A stretch of 64,000 nt of DNA from Galaxea fascicularis (lineage: Eukaryota > Cnidaria > Anthozoa > Scleractinia > Euphylliidae). Numbering within the stretch: position 1 is the first letter of the stretch; each line of letters begins with the position of its first letter. The DNA lies in contig OX419346.1 of the NCBI GenBank assembly GCA_948470475.1, positions 21,116,917 to 21,180,916 on the forward strand, in the 5' to 3' direction. A program made the position numbers and the translations under genes. Under the pieces are notes generated by a model that was given only the letters and a program-made list of their open reading frames with translations, searched no databases and had not been told where the DNA came from. Of the stretch, positions 1 through 15,300 are shown one piece after another.

Positions 1-275
1 GTTAATATAAGAGCTCTTGCGCTGTAACTTGCACCACATGTTGGTTTTATCCCCTTCTTTACACCGAGCAAGAAAAATCCAAGAAAATCCTCATTTTCAA
101 GGTGAAATGACGATATGAATATTGAAACAATAGAAATTTAATATTCATAGGCGATTTTCTCCGTTAATATAAGAGCTCTTGCGCTGTAACTTGCACCACA
201 TGTTGGTTTTATCCCCTTCTTTACACCGAGCAAGAAAAATCCAAGAAAATCCTCATTTTCAAAGCAAAATGACGA

Positions 276-401
276 TATGAATATTGAAACAATAGAAATT
301 GGTTAATGAGCTTAAAACTTGACTTGCAGCCCCTTTACCAAAGCACTTGAATTTGGCTCGATTTTGCTCATTAACCAATATCTATTGTTTGAATATTCAT
401 A
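276..401. repeat. Hairpin cassette of the long array-A unit (first complete example)
   Basis: In the 252-bp unit the left arm 276-311 (begins TATGAATATTGAAACAATAG and ends GGTTAATGAGC) is the near-perfect reverse complement of 366-401 (begins GCTCATTAACCAAT and ends TTGAATATTCATA). That gives 36-bp arms around a 54-bp loop. The 162-bp unit keeps only the outer part, TATGAATATT...AATATTCATA, with a 16-nt loop. The same cassette recurs in every long unit. In some copies the right arm carries AATTT and pairs better; in others it carries AATAT. The layout resembles a MITE-like palindrome that was carried along with the array or was lost from some units. Confidence 0.9.
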
Positions 402-3400
402 GGCGATTTTCTCCGTTAATATAAGAGCTCTTGCGCTGTAACTTGCACCACATGTTGGTTTTATCCCCTTCTTTACACCGAGCAAGAAAAATCCAAGAAA
501 ATCCTCATTTTCAAAGCAAAATGACGATATGAATATTGAAACAATAGAAATTGGTTAATGAGCTTAAAACTTGACTTGCAGCCCCTTTACCAAAGCACTT
601 GAATTTGGCTCGATTTTGCTCATTAACCAATATCTATTGTTTGAATATTCATAGGCGATTTTCTCCGTTAATATAAGAGCTCTTGCGCTGTAACTTGCAC
701 CACATGTTGGTTTTATCAACTTCTTTACACCGAGCAAGAAAAATCCAAGAAAATCCTCATTTTCAAGGTGAAATGACGATATGAATATTGAAACAATAGA
801 AATTTAATATTCATAGGCGATTTTCTCCGTTAATATAAGAGCTCTTGCGCTGTAACTTGCACCACATGTTGGTTTTATCCCCTTCTTTACACCGAGCAAG
901 AAAAATCCAAGAAAATCCTCATTTTCAAAGCAAAATGACGATATGAATATTGAAACAATAGAAATTGGTTAATGAGCTTAAAACTTGACTTGCAGCCCCT
1001 TTACCAAAGCACTTGAATTTGGCTCGATTTTGCTCATTAACCAATTTCTATTGTTTGAATATTCATAGGCGATTTTCTCCGTTAATATAAGAGCTCTTGC
1101 GCTGTAACTTGCACCACATGTTGGTTTTATCCCCTTCTTTACACCGAGCAAGAAAAATCCAAGAAAATCCTAATTTTCAATGCGAAATGACGATATGAAT
1201 ATTGAAACAAAAGAAATTGGTTAATGAGCTTAAAACTTGACTTGCAGCCCCTTTACCAAAGCACTTGAATTTGGCTCGATTTTGCTCATTAACCAATTTC
1301 TATTCTTTGAATATTCATAGGCGATTTTCTCCGTTAATATAAGAGCTCTTGCGCTGTAACTTGCACCACATGTTGGTTTTATCCCCTTCTTTACACCGTG
1401 CAAGAAAAATCCAAGAAACTCCTTATTTTCAAGGTGAAATGACGATATGAATATTGAAACAATAGAAATTTAATATTCATAGGCAATTTTCTCCGTTAAT
1501 ATAAGAGCTCTTGCGCTGTAACTTGCACCACATGTTGGTTTTATCCCCTTCTTTACACCGAGCAAGAAAAATCCAAGAAAATCCTCATTTTCAAAGCAAA
1601 ATGACGATATGAATATTGAAACAATAGAAATTGGTTAATGAGCTTAAAATTTGACTTGCAGCCCCTTTACCAAAGCACTTGAATTTGGCTCGATTTTGCT
1701 CATTAACCAATTTCTATTGTTTGAATATTCATAGGCGATTTTCTCCGTTAATATAAGAGCTCTTGCGCTGTAACTTGCACCACATGTTGGTTTTATCCCC
1801 TTCTTTACACCGAGCAAGAAAAATCCAAGAAAATCCTCATTTTCAAAGCAAAATGACGATATGAATATTAAAACAATAGAAATTTAATATTCATAGGCAA
1901 TTTTCTCCGTTAATATAAGAGCTCTTGCGCTGTAACTTGCACCACATGTTGGTTTTATCCCCTTCTTTACACCGAGCAAGAAAAATCCAAGAAAATCCTC
2001 ATTTTCAAGGTGAAATGACGATATGAATATTGAAACAATAGAAATTTAATATTCATAGGCGATTTTCTCCGTTAATATAAGAGCTCTTGCGCTGTAACTT
2101 GCACCACATGTTGGTTTTATCCCCTTCTTTACACCGAGCAAGAAAAATCCAAGAAAATCCTCATTTTCAAAGCGAAATGACGATATGAATATTGAAACAA
2201 TAGAAATTGGTTAATGAGCTTAAAACTTGACTTGCAGCCCCTTTACCAAAGCACTTGAATTTGGCTCGATTTTGCTCATTAACCAATATCTATTGTTTGA
2301 ATATTCATAGGCGATTTTCTCCGTTAATATAAGAGCTCTTGCGCTGTAACTTGCACCACATGTTGGTTTTATCCCCTTCTTTACACCGAGCAAGAAAAAT
2401 CCAAGAAAATCCTCATTTTCAAAGCAAAATGACGATATGAATATTGAAACAATAGAAATTGGTTAATGAGCTTAAAACTTGACTTGCAGCCCCTTTACCA
2501 AAGCACTTGAATTTGGCTCGATTTTGCTCATTAACCAATTTCTATTGTTTGAATATTCATAGGCGATTTTCTCCGTTAATAAAAGAGCTCTTGCGCTGTA
2601 ACTTGCACCACATGTTGGTTTTATCCCCTTCTTTACACCGAGCAAGAAAAATCCAAGAAAATCTTCATTTTCAAGGTGAAATGACGATATGAATATTGAA
2701 ACAATAGAAATTTAATATTTATAGGCGATTTTCTCCGTTAATATAAGAGCTCTTGCGCTGTAACTTGCACCACATGTTGGTTTTATCCCCTTCTTTACAC
2801 CGAGCAAGAAAAATCCAAGAAAATCCTCATTTTCAAAGCGAAATGACGATATGAATATTGAAACAATAGAAATTGGTTAATGAGCTTAAAACTTGACTTG
2901 CAGCCCCTTTACCAAAGCACTTGAATTTGGCTCGATTTTGCTCATTAACCAATATCTATTGTTTGAATATTTATAGGCGATTTTCTCCGTTAATATAAGA
3001 GCTCTTGCGCTGTAACTTGCACCACATGTTGGTTTTATCCCCTCCTTTACACCGAGCAAGAAAAATCCAAGAAAATCCTCATTTTCAAAGCGAAATGACG
3101 ATATGAATATTGAAACAATAGAAATTGGTTAATGAGCTTAAAACTTGACTTGCAGCCCCTTTACCAAAGCACTTGAATTTGGCTCGATTTTGCTCATTAA
3201 CCAATATCTATTGTTTGAATATTCATAGGCGATTTTCTCCGTTAATATAAGAGCTCTTGCGCTGTAACTTGCACCACATGTTGGTTTTATCAACTTCTTT
3301 ACACCGAGCAAGAAACATCCAAGAAAATCCTCATTTTCAAAGCAAAATGACGATATGAATATTGAAACAATAGAAATTGGTTAATGAGCTTAAAACTTGA

Positions 3401-6400
3401 CTTGCAGCCCCTTTACCAAAGCACTTGAATTTGGTTCGATTTTGCTCATTAACCAATTTCTATTGTTTGAATATTCATAGGCGATTTTCTCCGTTAATAA
3501 AAGAGCTCTTGCGCTGTAACTTGCACCACATGTTGGTTTTATCCCCTTCTTTACACCGAGCTAGAAAAATCCAAGAAAATCCTCATTTTCAAAGCGAAAT
3601 GACAATATGAATATTGAAACAATAGAAATTTAATATTCATAGGCGATTTTCTCCGTTAATATAAGAGCTCTTGCGCTGTAACTTGCACCACATGTTGGTT
3701 TTATCCCCTCCTTTACACCGAGCAAGAAAAATCCAAGAAAATCCTCATTTTCAAAGCGAAATGACGATATGAATATTGAAACAATAGAAATTGGTTAATG
3801 AGCTTAAAACTTGACTTGCAGCCCCTTTACCAAAGCACTTGAATTTGGCTCGATTTTGCTCATTAACCAATATCTATTGTTTGAATATTCATAGGCGATT
3901 TTCTCCGTTAATATAAGAGCTCTTGCGCTGTAACTTGCACCACATGTTGGTTTTATCAACTTCTTTACACCGAGCAAGAAAAATCCAAGAAAATCCTCAT
4001 TTTCAAAGCAAAATGACGATATGAATATTGAAACAATAGAAATTGGTTAATGAGCTTAAAACTTGACTTGCAGCCCCTTTACCAAAGCACTTGAATTTGG
4101 TTCGATTTTGCTCATTAACCAATTTCTATTGTTTGAATATTCATAGGCGATTTTCTCCGTTAATAAAAGAGCTCTTGCGCTGTAACTTGCACCACATGTT
4201 GGTTTTATCCCCTTCTTTACACCGAGCTAGAAAAATCCAAGAAAATCCTCATTTTCAAAGCAAAATGACGATATGAATATTAAAAAAAATAGAAATTGGT
4301 TAATGAGCTTAAAACTTGACTTGCAGCCCCTTTACCAAAGCACTTGAATTTGGCTCGATTTTGCTCATTAACCAATTTCTATTGTTTGAATATTCATAGG
4401 CGATTTTCTCCGTTAATATAAGAGCTCTTGCGCTGTAACTTGCACCACATGTTGGTTTTATCCCCTTCTTTACACCGAGCAAGAAAAATCCAAGAAAATC
4501 CTCATTTTCAAAGCGAAATGACGATATGAATATTGAAACAATAGAAATTGGTTAATGAGCTTAAAACTTGACTTGCAGCCCCTTTACCAAAGCACTTGAA
4601 TTTGGCTCGATTTTGCTCATTAACCAATATCTATTGTTTGAATATTCATAGGCGATTTTCTCCGTTAATATAAGAGCTCTTGCGCTGTAACTTGCACCAC
4701 ATGTTGGTTTTATCCCCTCCTTTACACCGAGCAAGAAAAATCCAAGAAAATCCTCATTTTCAAAGCAAAATGACGATATGAATATTGAAACAATAGAAAT
4801 TGGTTAATGAGCTTAAAACTTGACTTGCAGCCCCTTTACCAAAGCACTTGAATTTGGCTCGATTTTGCTCATTAACCAATTTCTATTGTTTGAATATTCA
4901 TAGGCGATTTTCTCCGTTAATAAAAGAGCTCTTGCGCTGTAACTTGCACCACATGTTGGTTTTATCCCCTTCTTTACACCGAGCAAGAAAAATCCAAGAA
5001 AATCCTCATTTTCAAGGTGAAATGACGATATGAATATTGAAACAATAGAAATTTAATATTCATAGGCGATTTTCTCCGTTAATATAAGAGCTCTTGCGCT
5101 GTAACTTGCACCACATGTTGGTTTTATCCCCTTCTTTACACCGAGCAAGAAAAATCCAAGAAAATCCTCATTTTCAAACCAAATGACGATATGAATATTG
5201 AAACAATAGAAATTGGTTAATGAGCTTAAAACTTGACTTGCAGCCCCTTTACCAAAGCACTTGAATTTGGCTCGATTTTGCTCATTAACCAATTTCTATT
5301 GTTTGAATATTCATAGGCGATTTTCTCCGTTAATATAAGAGCTCTTGCGCTGTAACTTGCACCACATGTTGGTTTTATCCCCTTCTTTACACCGAGCAAG
5401 AAAAATCCAAGAAAATCCTCATTTTCAAAGCGAAATGACGATATGAATATTGAAACAATAGAAATTGGTTAATGAGCTTAAAACTTGACTTGCAGCCCCT
5501 TTACCAAAGCACTTGAATTTGGCTCGATTTTGCTCATTAACCAATATCTAGTGTTTGAATATTCATAGGCGATTTTCTCCGTTAATATAAGAGCTCTTGC
5601 GCTGTAACTTGCACCACATGTTGGTTTTATCAACTTCTTTACACCGAGCAAGAAAAATCCAAGAAAATCCTCATTTTCAAAGCGAAATGACGATATGAAT
5701 ATTGAAACAATAGAAATTGGTTAATGAGCTTAAAACTTGACTTGCAGCCCCTTTACCAAAGCACTTGAATTTGGCTCGATTTTGCTCATTAACCAATATC
5801 TATTGTTTGAATATTCATAGGCGATTTTCTCCGTTAATATAAGAGCTCTTGCGCTGTAACTTGCACCACATGTTGGTTTTATCCCCTCCTTTACACCGAG
5901 CAAGAAAAATCCAAGAAAATCCTCATTTTCAAAGCGAAATGACGATATGAATATTGAAACAATAGAAATTGGTTAATGAGCTTAAAACTTGACTTGCAGC
6001 CCCTTTACCAAAGCACTTGAATTTGGCTCGATTTTGCTCATTAACCAATATCTATTGTTTGAATATTCATAAGCGATTTTCTCCGTTAATATAAGAGCTC
6101 TTGCGCTGTAACTTGCACCACATGTTGGTTTTATCAACTTCTTTACACCGAGCAAGAAACATCCAAGAAAATCCTCATTTTCAAAGCAAAAGGACGATAT
6201 GAATATTGAAACAATAGAAATTGGTTAATGAGCTTAAAACTTGACTTGCAGCCCGTTTACCAAAGCACTTGAATTTGGTTCGATTTTGCTCATTAACCAA
6301 TTTCTATTGTTTGAATATTCATAGGCGATTTTCTCCGTTAATATAAGAGCTCTTGCGCTGTAACTTGCACCACATGTTGGTTTTATCCCCTTCTTTACAC

Positions 6401-6588
6401 CGAGCTAGAAAAATCCAAGAAAATCCTCATTTTCAAAGCGAAATGACGATATGAATATTGAAACAATAGAAATTGGTTAATGAGCTTAAAACTTGACTTG
6501 CAGCCCCTTTACCAAAGCACTTGAATTTGGCTCGATTTTGCTCATTAACCAATATCTATTGTTTGAATATTCATAGGCGATTTTCTCC

Positions 6589-9342
6589 GTTAATATAAGA
6601 GCTCTTGCGCTGTAACTTGCACCACATGTTGGTTTTATCAACTTCTTTACACCGAGCAAGAAACATCCAAGAAAATCCTCATTTTCAAAGCAAAATGACG
6701 ATATGAATATTGAAACAATAGAAATTGGTTAATGAGCTTAAAACTTAAATTGCAGCCCCTTTACCAAAGCACTTGAATTTGGTTCGATTTTGCTCATTAA
6801 CCAATTTCTATTGTTTGAATATTCATAGGCGATTTTCTCCGTTAATATAAGAGCTCTTGCGCTGTAACTTGCACCACATGTTGGTTTTATCCCCTTCTTT
6901 ACACCGAGCTAGAAAAATCCAAGAAAATCCTCATTTTCAAAGCGAAATGACGATATGAATATTGAAACAATAGAAATTTAATATTCATAGGCGATTTTCT
7001 CCGTTAATATAAGAGCTCTTGCGCTGTAACTTGCACCACATGTTGGTTTTATCCCCTTCTTTACACCGAGCAAGAAAAATCCAAGAAAATCCTCATTTTC
7101 AAAGCGAAATGACGATATGAATATTGAAACAATAGAAATTGGTTAATTAGCTTAAAACTTGACTTGCAGCCCCTTTACCAAAGCACTTGAATTTGGCTCG
7201 ATTTTGCTCATTAACCAATATCTAGTGTTTGAATATTCATAGGCGATTTTCTCCGTTAATATAAGAGCTCTTGCGCTGTAACTTGCACCACATGTTGGTT
7301 TTATCCCCTCCTTTACACCAAGCAAGAAAAATCCAAGAAAATCCTCATTTTCAAAGCGAAATGACGATATGAATATTAAAACAATAGAAATTGGTTAATG
7401 AGCTTAAAACTTGACTTGCAGCCCCTTTACCAAAGCACTTGAATTTGGCTCGATTTTGCTCATTAACCAATATCTATTGTTTGAATATTCATAGGCGATT
7501 TTCTCCGTTAATATAAGAGCTCTTGCGCTGTAACTTGCACCACATGTTGGTTTTATCAACTTCTTTACACCGAGCAAGAAACATCCAAGAAAATCCTCAT
7601 TTTCAAAGCAAAATGACGATATGAATATTGAAACAATAGAAATTGGTTAATGAGCTTAAAACTTGACTTGCAGCCCCTTTACCAAAGCACTTGAATTTGG
7701 TTCGATTTTGCTCATTAACCAATTTCTATTGTTTGAATATTCATAGGCGATTTTCTCCGTTAATATAAGAGCTCTTGCGCTGTAACTTGCACCACATGTT
7801 GGTTTTATCCCCTTCTTTACACCGAGCTAGAAAAATCCAAGAAAATCCTCATTTTCAAAGCGAAATGACGATATGAATATTGAAACAATAGAAATTTAAT
7901 ATTCATAGGCGATTTTCTCCGTTAATATAAGAGCTCTTGCGCTGTAACTTGCACCACATGTTGGTTTTATCCCCTTCTTTACACCGAGCAAGAAAAATCC
8001 AAGAAAATCCTCATTTTCAAAGCGAAATGACGATATGAATATTGAAACAATAGAAATTGGTTAATGAGCTTAAAACTTGACTTGCAGCCCCTTTACCAAA
8101 GCACTTGAATTTGGCTCGATTTTGCTCATTAACCAATATCTAGTGTTTGAATATTCATAGGCGATTTTCTCCGTTAATATAAGAGCTCTTGCGCTGTAAC
8201 TTGCACCACATGTTGGTTTTATCCCCTCCTTTACACCAAGCAAGAAAAATCCAAGAAAATCCTCATTTTCAAAGCGAAATGACGATATGAATATTCAAAC
8301 AATAGAAATTGGTTAATGAGCTTAAAACTTGACTTGCAGCCCCTTTACCAAAGCACTTGAATTTGGCTCGATTTTCCTCATTAACCAATATCTATTGTTT
8401 GAATATTCATAGGCGATTTTCTCCGTTAATATAAGAGCTCTTGCGCTGTAACTTGCACCACATGTTGGTTTTATCCCCTTCTTTACACCGAGCAAGAAAC
8501 ATCCAAGAAAATCCTCATTTTCAAAGCAAAATGACGATATGAATATTGAAACAATAGAAATTGGTTAATGAGCTTAAAACTTGACTTGCAGCCCCTTTAC
8601 CAAAGCACTTGAATTTGGTTCGATTTTGCTCATTAACCAATTTCTATTGTTTGAATATTCATAGGCGATTTTCTCCGTTAATATAAGAGCTCTTGCGCTG
8701 TAACTTGCACCACATGTTGGTTTTATCCCCTTCTTTACACCGAGCTAGAAAAATCCAAGAAAATCCTCATTTTCAAAGCGAAATGACGATATGAATATTG
8801 AAACAATAGAAATTTAATATTCATAGGCGATTTTCTCCGTTAATATAAGAGCTCTTGCGCTGTAACTTGCACCACATGTTGGTTTTATCCCCTTCTTTAC
8901 ACCGAGCAAGAAAAATCCAAGAAAATCCTCATTTTCAAAGCGAAATGACGATATGAATATTGAAACAATAGAAATTGGTTAATGAGCTTAAAACTTGACT
9001 TGCAGCCCCTTTACCAAAGCACTTGAATTTGGCTCGATTTTGCTCATTAACCAATATCTAGTGTTTGAATATTCATAGGCGATTTTCTCCGTTAATATAA
9101 GAGCTCTTGCGCTGTAACTTGCACCACATGTTGGTTTTATCCCCTCCTTTACACCGAGCAAGAAAAATCCAAGAAAATCCTCATTTTCAAAGCGAAATGA
9201 CGATATGAATATTGAAACAATAGAAATTGGTTAATGAGCTTAAAACTTGACTTGCAGCCCCTTTACCAAAGCACTTGAATTTGGCTCGATTTTGCTCATT
9301 AACCAATATCTATTGTTTGAATATTCATAGGCGATTTTCTCC
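6589..9342. repeat. Higher-order repeat block, 918-bp period, in array A
   Basis: Unit starts 6589, 7507, 8425 and 9343 are 918 bp apart, each period being long-short-long-long (252+162+252+252). Private variants recur at the same places: GAAACATCC instead of GAAAAATCC in the first unit, CCGAGCTAG in the second, and ATCTAGTGTTTG in the third. The block from 10099 to 11017 repeats the period. The stretch 9343-10098 lacks the short unit and is 756 bp, consistent with a recombination loss. Confidence 0.85.
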
Positions 9343-12300
9343 GTTAATATAAGAGCTCTTGCGCTGTAACTTGCACCACATGTTGGTTTTATCAACTTCT
9401 TTACACCGAGCAAGAAACATCCAAGAAAATCCTCATTTTCAAAGCAAAATGACGATATGAATATTGAAACAATAGAAATTGGTTAATGAGCTTAAAACTT
9501 GACTTGCAGCCCCTTTACCAAAGCACTTGAATTTGGTTCGATTTTGCTCATTAACCAATTTCTATTGTTTGAATATTGATAGGCGATTTTCTCCGTTAAT
9601 ATAAGAGCTCTTGCGCTGTAACTTGCACCACATGTTGGTTTTATCCCCTTCTTTACACCGAGCAAGAAAAATCCAAGAAAATCCTCATTTTCAAAGCGAA
9701 ATGACGATATGAATATTGAAACAATAGAAATTGGTTAATGAGCTTAAAACTTGACTTGCAGCCCCTTTACCAAAGCACTTGAATTTGGCTCGATTTTGCT
9801 CATTAACCAATATCTAGTGTTTGAATATTCATAGGCGATTTTCTCCGTTAATATAAGAGCTCTTGCGCTGTAACTTGCACCACATGTTGGTTTTATCCCC
9901 TCCTTTACACCAAGCAAGAAAAATCCAAGAAAATCCTCATTTTCAAAGCGAAATGACGATATGAATATTCAAACAATAGAAATTGGTTAATGAGCTTAAA
10001 ACTTGACTTGCAGCCCCTTTACCAAAGCACTTGAATTTGGCTCGATTTTCCTCATTAACCAATATCTATTGTTTGAATATTCATAGGCGATTTTCTCCGT
10101 TAATATAAGAGCTCTTGCGCTGTAACTTGCACCACATGTTGGTTTTATCCCCTTCTTTACACCGAGCAAGAAACATCCAAGAAAATCCTCATTTTCAAAG
10201 CAAAATGACGATATGAATATTGAAACAATAGAAATTGGTTAATGAGCTTAAAACTTGACTTGCAGCCCCTTTACCAAAGCACTTGAATTTGGTTCGATTT
10301 TGCTCATTAACCAATTTCTATTGTTTGAATATTCATAGGCGATTTTCTCCGTTAATATAAGAGCTCTTGCGCTGTAACTTGCACCACATGTTGGTTTTAT
10401 CCCCTTCTTTACACCGAGCTAGAAAAATCCAAGAAAATCCTCATTTTCAAAGCGAAATGACGATATGAATATTGAAACAATAGAAATTTAATATTCATAG
10501 GCGATTTTCTCCGTTAATATAAGAGCTCTTGCGCTGTAACTTGCACCACATGTTGGTTTTATCCCCTTCTTTACACCGAGCAAGAAAAATCCAAGAAAAT
10601 CCTCATTTTCAAAGCGAAATGACGATATGAATATTGAAACAATAGAAATTGGTTAATGAGCTTAAAACTTGACTTGCAGCCCCTTTACCAAAGCACTTGA
10701 ATTTGGCTCGATTTTGCTCATTAACCAATATCTAGTGTTTGAATATTCATAGGCGATTTTCTCCGTTAATATAAGAGCTCTTGCGCTGTAACTTGCACCA
10801 CATGTTGGTTTTATCCCCTCCTTTACACCGAGCAAGAAAAATCCAAGAAAATCCTCATTTTCAAAGCGAAATGACGATATGAATATTGAAACAATAGAAA
10901 TTGGTTAATGAGCTTAAAACTTGACTTGCAGCCCCTTTACCAAAGCACTTGAATTTGGCTCGATTTTGCTCATTAACCAATATCTATTGTTTGAATATTC
11001 ATAGGCGATTTTCTCCGTTAATATAAGAGCTCTTGCGCTGTAACTTGCACCACATGTTGGTTTTATCAACTTCTTTACACCGAGCAAGAAACATCCAAGA
11101 AAATCCTCATTTTCAAAGCAAAATGACGATATGAATATTGAAACAATAGAAATTGGTTAATGAGCTTAAAACTTGACTTGCAGCCCCTTTACCAAAGCAC
11201 TTGAATTTGGTTCGATTTTGCTCATTAACCAATTTCTATTGTTTGAATATTGATAGGCGATTTTCTCCGTTAATATAAGAGCTCTTGCGCTGTAACTTGC
11301 ACCACATGTTGGTTTTATCCCCTTCTTTACACCGAGCTAGAAAAATCCAAGAAAATCCTCATTTTCAAAGCGAAATGACGATATGAATATTGAAACAATA
11401 GAAATTTAATATTCATAGGCGATTTTCTCCGTTAATATAAGAGCTCTTGCGCTGTAACTTGCACCACATGTTGGTTTTATCCCCTTCTTTACACCGAGCA
11501 AGAAAAATCCAAGAAAATCCTCATTTTCAAAGCAAAATGACGATATGATTATTGAAACAATAGAAATTGGTTAATGAGCTTAAAACTTGACTTGCAGCCC
11601 CTTTACCAAAGCACTTGAATTTGGCTCAATTTTGCTCATTAACCAATTTCTATTGTTTGAATATTCATAGGCGATTTTCTCCGTTAATATAAGAGCTCTT
11701 GCGCTGTAACTTGCACCACATGTTGGTTTTATCCCCTTCTTTACACCGAGCAAGAAAAATCCAAGAAAATCCTCATTTTCAAGGTGAAATGACGATATGA
11801 ATATTGAAACAATAGAAATTTAATATTCATAGGCGATTTTCTCCGTTAATATAAGAGCTCTTGCGCTGTAACTTGCACCACATGTTGGTTTTATCCCCTC
11901 CTTTACACCGAGCAAGAAAAATCCAAGAAAATCCTCATTTTCAAAGCGAAATGACGATATCAATATTGAAACAATAGAAATTGGTTGATGAGCTTAAAAC
12001 TTTACGTGCAGCCCCTTTACCAAAGCACTTGAATTTGGCTCGATTTTGCTCATTAACCAATATCTATTGTTTGAATATTCATAGGCGATTTTCTCCGTTA
12101 ATATAAGAGCTCTTGCGCTGTAACTTGCACCACATGTTGGTTTTATCCCCTTCTTTACACCGAGGAAGAAAAATCCAAGAAAATCCTTATTTTCAAAGCA
12201 AAATGACGATATGAATATTGAAACAATAGAAATTGGTTAATGAGCTTAAAACTTGACTTGCAGCCCCTTTACCAAAGCACTTGAATTTGGCTCGATTTTG

Positions 12301-15300
12301 CTCATTAACCAATATCTATTGTTTGAATATTCATAGGCGATTTTCTCCGTTAATATAAGAGCTCTTGCGCTGTAACTTGCACCACATGTTGGTTTTATCC
12401 CCTTCTTTACACCGAGCAAGAAAAATCCAAGAAAATCCTCATTTTCAAAGCGAAATGACGATATGAATATTGAAACAATAGAAATTGGTTAATGAGCTTA
12501 AAACTTGACTTGCAGCCCCTTTACCAAAGCACTTGAATTTGGCTCGAGTTTGCTCATTAACCAATATCTATTGTTTGAATATTCATAGGCGATTTTCTCC
12601 GTTAATATAAGAGCTCTTGCGCTGTAACTTGCACCACATGTTGGTTTTATCCCCTTCTTTACACCGAGCAAGAAAAATCCAAGAAAATCCTCATTTTCAA
12701 AGCGAAATGACGATATGAATATTGAAACAATAGAAATTGGTTAATGAGCTTAAAACTTGACTTGCAGCCCCTTTACCAAAGCACTTGAATTTGGCTCGAT
12801 TTTGCTCATTAACCAATATCTATTGTTTGAATATTCATAGGCGATTTTCTCCGTTAATATAAGAGCTCTTGCGCTGTAACTTGCACCACATGTTGGTTTT
12901 ATCAACTTCTTTACACCGAGCAAGAAAAATCCAAGAAAATCCTCATTTTCAAAGCGAAATGACGATATGAATATTGAAACAATAGAAATTGGTTAATGAG
13001 CTTAAAACTTGACTTGCAGCCCCTTTACCAAAGCACTTGAATTTGGCTCAATTTTGCTCATTAACCAATATCTATTGTTTGAATATTCATAGGCGATTTT
13101 CTCCGTTAATATAAGAGCTCTTGCGCTGTAACTTGCACCACATGTTGGTTTTATCCCCTTCTTTACACCGAGCAAGAAAAATCCAAGAAAATCCTCATTT
13201 TCAAGGTGAAATGACGATATGAATATTGAAACAATAGAAATTTAATATTCATAGGCGATTTTCTCCGTTAATATAAGAGCTCTTGCGCTGTAACTTGCAC
13301 CACATGTTGGTTTTATCCCCTTCTTTACACCGAGCAAGAAAAATCCAAGAAAATCCTCATTTTCAAAGCGAAATGACGATATGAATATTGAAACAATAGA
13401 AATTGGTTAATGAGCTTAAAACTTGACTTGCAGCCCCTTTACCAAAGCACTTGAATTTGGCTCGATTTTGCTCATTAACCAATATCTAGTGTTTGAATAT
13501 TCATAGGCGATTTTCTCCGTTAATATAAGAGCTCTTGCGCTGTAACTTGCACCACATGTTGGTTTTATCCCCTCTTTTACACCGAGCAAGAAAAATCCAA
13601 GAAAATCCTCATTTTCAAAGCGAAATGACGATATGAATATTGAAACAATAGAAATTGGTTGATGAGCTTAAAACTTGACTTGCAGCCCCTTTACCAAAGC
13701 ACTTGAATTTGGCTCGATTTTGCTCATTAACCAATATCTATTGTTTGAATATTCATAGGCGATTTTCTCCGTTAATATAAGAGCTCTTGCGCTGTAACTT
13801 GCACCACATGTTGGTTTTATCAACTTCTTTACACCGAGCAAGAAACATCCAAGAAAATCCTCATTTTCAAAGCAAAATGACGATATGAATATTGAAACAA
13901 TAGAAATTGGTTAATGAGCTTAAAACTTGACTTGCAGCCCCTTTACCAAAGCACTTGAATTTGGTTCGATTTTGCTCATTAACCAATTTCTATTGTTTGA
14001 ATATTGATAGGCGATTTTCTCCGTTAATATAAGAGCTCTTGCGCTGTAACTTGCACCACATGTTGGTTTTATCCCCTTCTTTACACCGAGCTAGAAAAAT
14101 CCAAGAAAATCCTCATTTTCAAAGCGAAATGACGATATGAATATTGAAACAATAGAAATTTAATATTCATAGGCGATTTTCTCCGTTAATATAAGAGCTC
14201 TTGCGCTGTAACTTGCACCACATGTTGGTTTTATCCCCTTCTTTACACCGAGCAAGAAAAATCCAAGAAAATCCTCATTTTCAAAGCAAAATGACGATAT
14301 GAATATTGAAACAATAGAAATTGGTTAATGAGCTTAAAACTTGACTTGCAGCCCCTTTACCAAAGCACTTGAATTTGGCTCGATTTTGCTCATTAACCAA
14401 TTTCTATTGTTTGAATATTCATAGGCGATTTTCTCCGTTAATATAAGAGCTCTTGCGCTGTAACTTGCACCACATGTTGGTTTTATCCCCTTCTTTACAC
14501 CGAGCAAGAAAAATCCAAGAAAATCCTCATTTTCAAAGCGAAATGACGATATGAATATTGAAACAATAGAAATTGGTTAATGAGCTTAAAACTTGACTTG
14601 CAGCCCCTTTACCAAAGCACTTGAATTTTGCTCGATTTTGCTCATTAACCAATATCTAGTGTTTGAATATTCATAGGCGATTTTCTCCGTTAATACAAGA
14701 GCTCTTGCGCTGTAACTTGCACCACATGTTGGTTTTATCAACTTCTTTACACCGAGCAAGAAAAATCCAAGAAAATCCTCATTTTCAAAGCGAAATGACG
14801 ATATGAATATTGAAACAATAGAAATTGGTTAATGAGCTTAAAACTTGACTTGCAGCCCCTTTACCAAAGCACTTGAATTTGGCTCAATTTTGCTCATTAA
14901 CCAATATCTATTGTTTGAATATTCATAGGCAATTTTCTCCGTTAATATAAGAGCTCTTGCGCTGTAACTTGCACCACATGTTGGTTTTATCCCCTTCTTT
15001 ACACCGAGCAAGAAAAATCCAAGAAAATCCTCATTTTCAAGGTGAAATGACGATATGAATATTGAAACAATAGAAATTTAATATTCATAGGCGATTTTCT
15101 CCGTTAATATAAGAGCTCTTGCGCTGTAACTTGCACCACATGTTGGTTTTATCCCCTTCTTTACACCGAGCAAGAAAAATCCAAGAAAATCCTCATTTTC
15201 AAAGCGAAATGACGATATGAATATTGAAACAATAGAAATTGGTTAATGAGCTTAAAACTTGACTTGCAGCCCCTTTACCAAAGCACTTGAATTTGGCTCG

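Noticed and set aside
2507..2692. Recurrent 61-codon plus-strand ORF in array A (also at 3425, 4091, 4848, 15539, 16619, 19031)
   Set aside because: It appears only where a unit has GTTAATAAAAG in place of GTTAATATAAG, removing a stop. It spans the hairpin cassette and has no conserved coding signature.
5053..5292. 79-codon minus-strand ORF in array A
   Set aside because: Opened by a one-base loss in a single unit near 5,180; a chance product of the satellite.
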